The notes under the pieces are model-generated. The model worked only from the letters and a program-made list of their open reading frames with translations, had not been told where the DNA came from and did not search any database. From the NCBI RefSeq assembly GCF_003286085.1, contig NW_020825298.1:6944001-7008000 (forward strand): a DNA stretch of 64,000 nt, given 5' to 3'. Below are positions 60,501 through 64,000 of the stretch, in pieces (positions within the stretch are counted from its first letter, which is position 1; each line of letters opens with the position of its first letter). The translations under genes were made by a program, and so were the position numbers. The DNA comes from Drosophila persimilis. Lineage: Eukaryota; Arthropoda; Insecta; Diptera; Drosophilidae.

Positions 60501-62399
60501 TCTCTCTCTCCCTCAGGTCTATTCGGTTTAAATTAATTTCACTGAGGTAGAGCTAAAGAAAAACTGTTTTCCAGGGAACTTTTTGATGTCAAAAAGTTGT
60601 CGTCGCGACATTTCTACGTCACACCCTTCCCCCCACCCATTCCAGGGGAGACCGGAGCTATTCCTTGGAATGTTTTTATGTTCCCCCATTTTTGCCGTCG
60701 AGTGCAGGAAATGCGTACTTCCTGTTTTGTTGTCTCTCCCTTGGCTGTGGCATATTTGCGTGCTCTGCTCCCCCCTATGCCCCATCCCCCATCTGATTGT
60801 CCCTTTTGCTTGTGAATGAATGCACTTGGGATGTCCCTGATTCGGATTCTCCTTCTGCTGCTTCTTCTTCGTCATTGGGGGTCAACCCCATAAACTTGTC
60901 CTTCCTACTGGCGCATAATTTTACATGTTGTTGTTGGTGCTGCTTCCGCCTCTGCTACCACTTTTTGTTTGATGAGAAATAAGGTATATTGTTGGGAAGG
61001 TATTGTTGGAAGTCAAAAATGGGAAATTTCTATCGATATTACAGAGACCCCACATCTATTTACCTGTGAAAACACCCGAGATATAGCTAAAATTGAGTAA
61101 TTTGTTTTTGCATTCTCGGTCCCGAATTTCGTTTCTCGAGCCTCAGCCCCCCATGGACTTTGTTTTCGCATTCTCGGTCCCGAACCTCAATCTGGAGTCT
61201 GGGTCCCCCACAGATGCGTCCACGCGTGGCTTTTATTTTGTTTTTGCACTCTCGGGCCATCCATCTTTCATCTTCAGTCTTTAAAATATGAAAACAGCTG
61301 GGAATAGACTGCAGACCAGGCCCTACAGGGTGTTCAATGGTCTCCTTATGGCATCCTCCTTATGCTTTCCTTTGACTGCCGGCAGGAGGATAAAGTCTGT
61401 CCTCAATGCACTGCCCGTTCCGTTGGTTTTGTTAAAAAGTTGCTAGCATTTATCTGTTTCTCTGTGTGTGTGTGTGTGGGCATGCCTCATCCCTCAACAT
61501 CTGCCTGTGCCATCATGTCCTGCCCCCATGCTGTTTCATCCGCTTTCACAGCATCTTCCTATTCCGCTGTGTGTGTGCGTCTATATTTTTTCTTTTCCAA
61601 AAGGCCCCTTCCTGTGCAGGCATTTTTCCTGAAGCGGGAGCAGAATGAGCTTATTGGTATGGGACAAAGGAAAAGGTCTCATGCAATGCACTTCCTTTTT
61701 GTCGCATTGTAAATGGCCACCTAGACATCAGAGCTAACGGAGTTAGGTCCTTCTTTTTTTCCCAGCAGGCTGGATCTTCTGGAATCTCACGATGAAAGAA
61801 GGGAAACGAAATTGAAACAAGGAAGAGAGTTTTTACCTAATTTCGAGGTTAAAGTAATTAACTTTATTGATGAACAATTCTCCCGATTTGAATGGTATTC
61901 TGTTGATCTTATGCCTTCCCAAAACCCAAAAAAGTGATTAACCCATCTCGTGCTAGATTGCCTTCCCCTGGGAGTCTCTCGTCTGCCAACTGTCATGTCT
62001 TTTGGGGACAACTTTTCATCATCAAATCAACATAATCAAGGCGGGGTCGGAGGCTCTTGGTTGTTGCCATAGGTCATAGTCGGAGACAAAAGTTTGCGCC
62101 GGAGTCGTCCATTCGTGTTGTTGGCCTCTGCCATATGTCCATGGGGGGACGTCTCGATGTTGTGTCTGCCCCTGTTCAGGGCCATGCATATGAGAGCATG
62201 GTTCGGCCACTTCATTGAGAAGCTGAAACAACAGACACATCATAGAGACAACGACACATTTTCAACACACTTCAACACGACAACAACAGCAACCACAAGA
62301 GGAACAAAATCTGCAGCAATTGAACATAAATGTGGAAAGGTTTTGTTCGATATAGCGACTTTAGGATACCCCCTAGGAAAAAAACTAGAAAATACTGCC
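54521..62399. other. noncoding stretch
   Basis: No gene is supported. Small structures seen are (CAT)n at 54916-54932, a 41-bp tandem duplication (56905-56994), a 76-bp-offset duplication (57648-57776), a GAGA/GAGCGA tract (58110-58165) and three degenerate copies of a 58-78 bp unit with TTTGTTTTTGCATTCTCGGT (61101-61260). Confidence 0.45.
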
Positions 62400-62570
62400 T
62401 AAAATATTGCAGAAGAAACAAATTTCATTTCCATTTTCGGGGTACTTTTCGTTCGCTTTTGTTCTACACTGCCCACTCGGCTTCGTCTGTTCTTTAAGGC
62501 CTGGGCTTGAGTCGGTCGTAAGAAGCCAACAACAAAATACACAGTCCTCCCTCGAGTTCCTTGCTCTAGC
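62400..62570 (-). repeat. dispersed family L, copy 3
   Basis: On the minus strand block 1 reads TVYFVVGFLRPTQAQ and block 2 KMEMKFVSSAIF, with a basic linker of about 30 residues between. Linker length matches copy 2 rather than copy 1. A 71-residue frame is open here but no domain is recognised. Confidence 0.5.
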
Positions 62571-63525
62571 GAGTGGTTCAAAACGGAATGGCCTCCAAGG
62601 CCTTTTTTCTCCAATACTGGGACCGAGAATCGGGGCCAACCATCGCCCTCAGGGAACTTAGGGTCCTCAGGAACCTAGGTTAACTTCGGTTATTGTACCA
62701 TTTTTCTCAGAATCTGTAGATTTCACTGTTCCTGCAATGGAAGAACCATCCATTAGAAACTAAAGAAAGGTAAAGAGGGAAAGAAACGCTGTAATATTCA
62801 CATATCGAACTGTTTTCTCTAGCTCTCAAACAAGAACTGTTTCACGAACAAACGTTCCATGAGATGATCAATTCCTGAACCTCATTTCCTGAGCAACAAA
62901 TTGAGTCTCGGGTATACCCTTACTCTCCCTTAAATACCCTTCAAACGAAGGAGAGGCCTGCGACCACAAAAACTAAAGTTCTTCGCGTCAACTTAATGGA
63001 GTTCGGCAAAAGGCCACACCAAAAAGAAGAGTAGCGGAGAGAAGAGAGAGAGCGAGAGCGAACCGAGGCTTTTACCGCAAGGTTTTCAAGTGTTTTGTTC
63101 TTGTTGTTTCTTACAGGGATTTTGTCCCTTTCGGGGTACCGTACCGGGGTACCACTACTCGGGGGCTTACCACATGTGCACTTTGTAATCTGTCGGCGTT
63201 ATTGCATTGCGTGGTCGGTCGCTCCCGGTCCCAGTCCCAGTCCCAGTCCATTGAGGTGGGTGGGAAAGGGATGGATGGATGGATGGATGGGGGAGAGCGG
63301 GATGTCACCTATGTAGACTTTTGAGTGCATTTCGCTGCGGTCGTCTCTCTGTCTCCCTCTCTCTATCTCTGTGTGTGTGTGTGTGTTGTGCAGTTGTTCA
63401 AGAGGTTTATTGGGGCTCTCAAGGAGCATGGGCTGGGGTTGAATGGTGGGGGGAGTTTTGTGGGTTTGCTTTTGGCATTTTATCGAATTTTGGTTTGACG
63501 GAATTTTACTAGTTTCTGCATCCAG
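62571..63525. other. noncoding stretch
   Basis: No gene is supported. A GAGA tract lies at about 63036-63062, a CCCAGT tract near 63230-63248 and (GGAT)n at 63271-63290. A strong acceptor-like site (GTTTCTTACAG) ends at 63116 but no exon could be recognised after it. Confidence 0.45.
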
Positions 63526-63570
63526 CTAATTGATTTTCGATTTCTTTTTGTTTTCGTTACAGGTAAGTGA
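63526..63570 (+). promoter_or_regulatory. candidate recursive-splicing (ratchet) site 3
   Basis: A CTAAT branch-point word (63526-63530), a pyrimidine tract (GATTTCTTTTTGTTTTCG) and TTACAG (ending 63562) run directly into a perfect GTAAGT donor (63563-63568). This matches the Drosophila ratchet-point form, a pyrimidine tract plus AG|GTAAGT, almost exactly and is the strongest of the three. Confidence 0.75.
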
Positions 63571-64000
63571 GAGCCATTTGCTATTGGAGGAATTGTGTAA
63601 AATAATACCTGTGAGGAGCCACTACTCGTACAGCCATAATAAATGCAATTATAGACTTAAGCCACTTGATTTTGGATTTAGAATAAGATATATATGGTAT
63701 TAAGGTCTTTGAGGTATCAGTGGAGTGGTAAGAACTTAAAGGATTTCAGTTGGAATACCTTTGGGTGGTATTTCCCCAGGAAGACATTTAATTTGCAAAA
63801 AAATACCACCTTTATGCTAAAAAAATAGGTCTTTTGTCCTGTGCCATGGCGGTTACTAAAGATAGGAAATACAAAGCCCCAGAGTTCAGGATTTGAGTGT
63901 AATTTCAGGTCTGAAAGTATCAGTAAAATGCAATAAAAAGGAAGGAATGGAATTGACAGAAACGAAAGCATTGTAAACCCTCTAAAACCTTTTATATAGA
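63571..64000. other. noncoding stretch to window end
   Basis: No gene or repeat is recognised. Confidence 0.4.

Noticed and set aside
63100-63130. Strong acceptor ending at 63116 as an exon start
   Set aside because: No frame with recognisable coding character and no donor could be assigned after it.

Overview
The window looks like gene-poor euchromatin from a fly, almost certainly Drosophila. The evidence is: two clustered insect-type alpha-1,3-fucosyltransferase genes with 55-67 bp introns, a Tc1-like relic, a DUF4780-type repeat protein, very dense microsatellites, and exon/intron signals of Drosophila type. The species group cannot be fixed from sequence alone; the obscura group is only a guess. 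No bacterial, viral, rRNA, tRNA or CRISPR feature was found.

Only three protein genes are well supported, all on the + strand. The first is an intronless gene (4744-5799) for a 351-residue protein with two divergent RRM-like domains. The other two are a tandem pair of four-exon type II membrane fucosyltransferases (family GT10), gene A (41911-43540) and gene B (44269-45786). Their intron positions and phases are identical, so they arose by duplication. Gene B has changed residues in the otherwise conserved GDP-fucose-binding motif. Between them lies a 100-bp tandem repeat that looks like amplified antisense exon debris.

The rest is noncoding. From 0.65 to 1.7 kb there is a nested 24/72-bp array. 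The 9-23 kb part is repeat-rich: three copies of one dispersed element (11.8, 17.0 and 21.2 kb, the last carrying a broken DUF4780 gene), a Tc1-like relic (15.8 kb), a foldback element (18.3 kb) and four long AT-rich minisatellites. From 23 to 41 kb there are further minisatellites and a family of about 110-bp repeats (30.6-36 kb) with a conserved core that fits a pol III A box. From 45.8 kb to the end is ordinary noncoding sequence with GAGA-rich patches.

Three sites on the + strand (27096/27097, 35858/35859, 63562/63563) have a 3' splice site fused directly to a 5' splice site, the form of recursive-splicing ratchet points. With the lack of other coding exons, this suggests that much of the window is one very long + strand intron of a host gene whose exons lie mostly outside, with the fucosyltransferase pair nested inside it on the same strand. 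That host gene is an inference. A second unnamed item is a three-copy dispersed family (37.0, 54.3 and 62.5 kb) that shares two short coding-like blocks.
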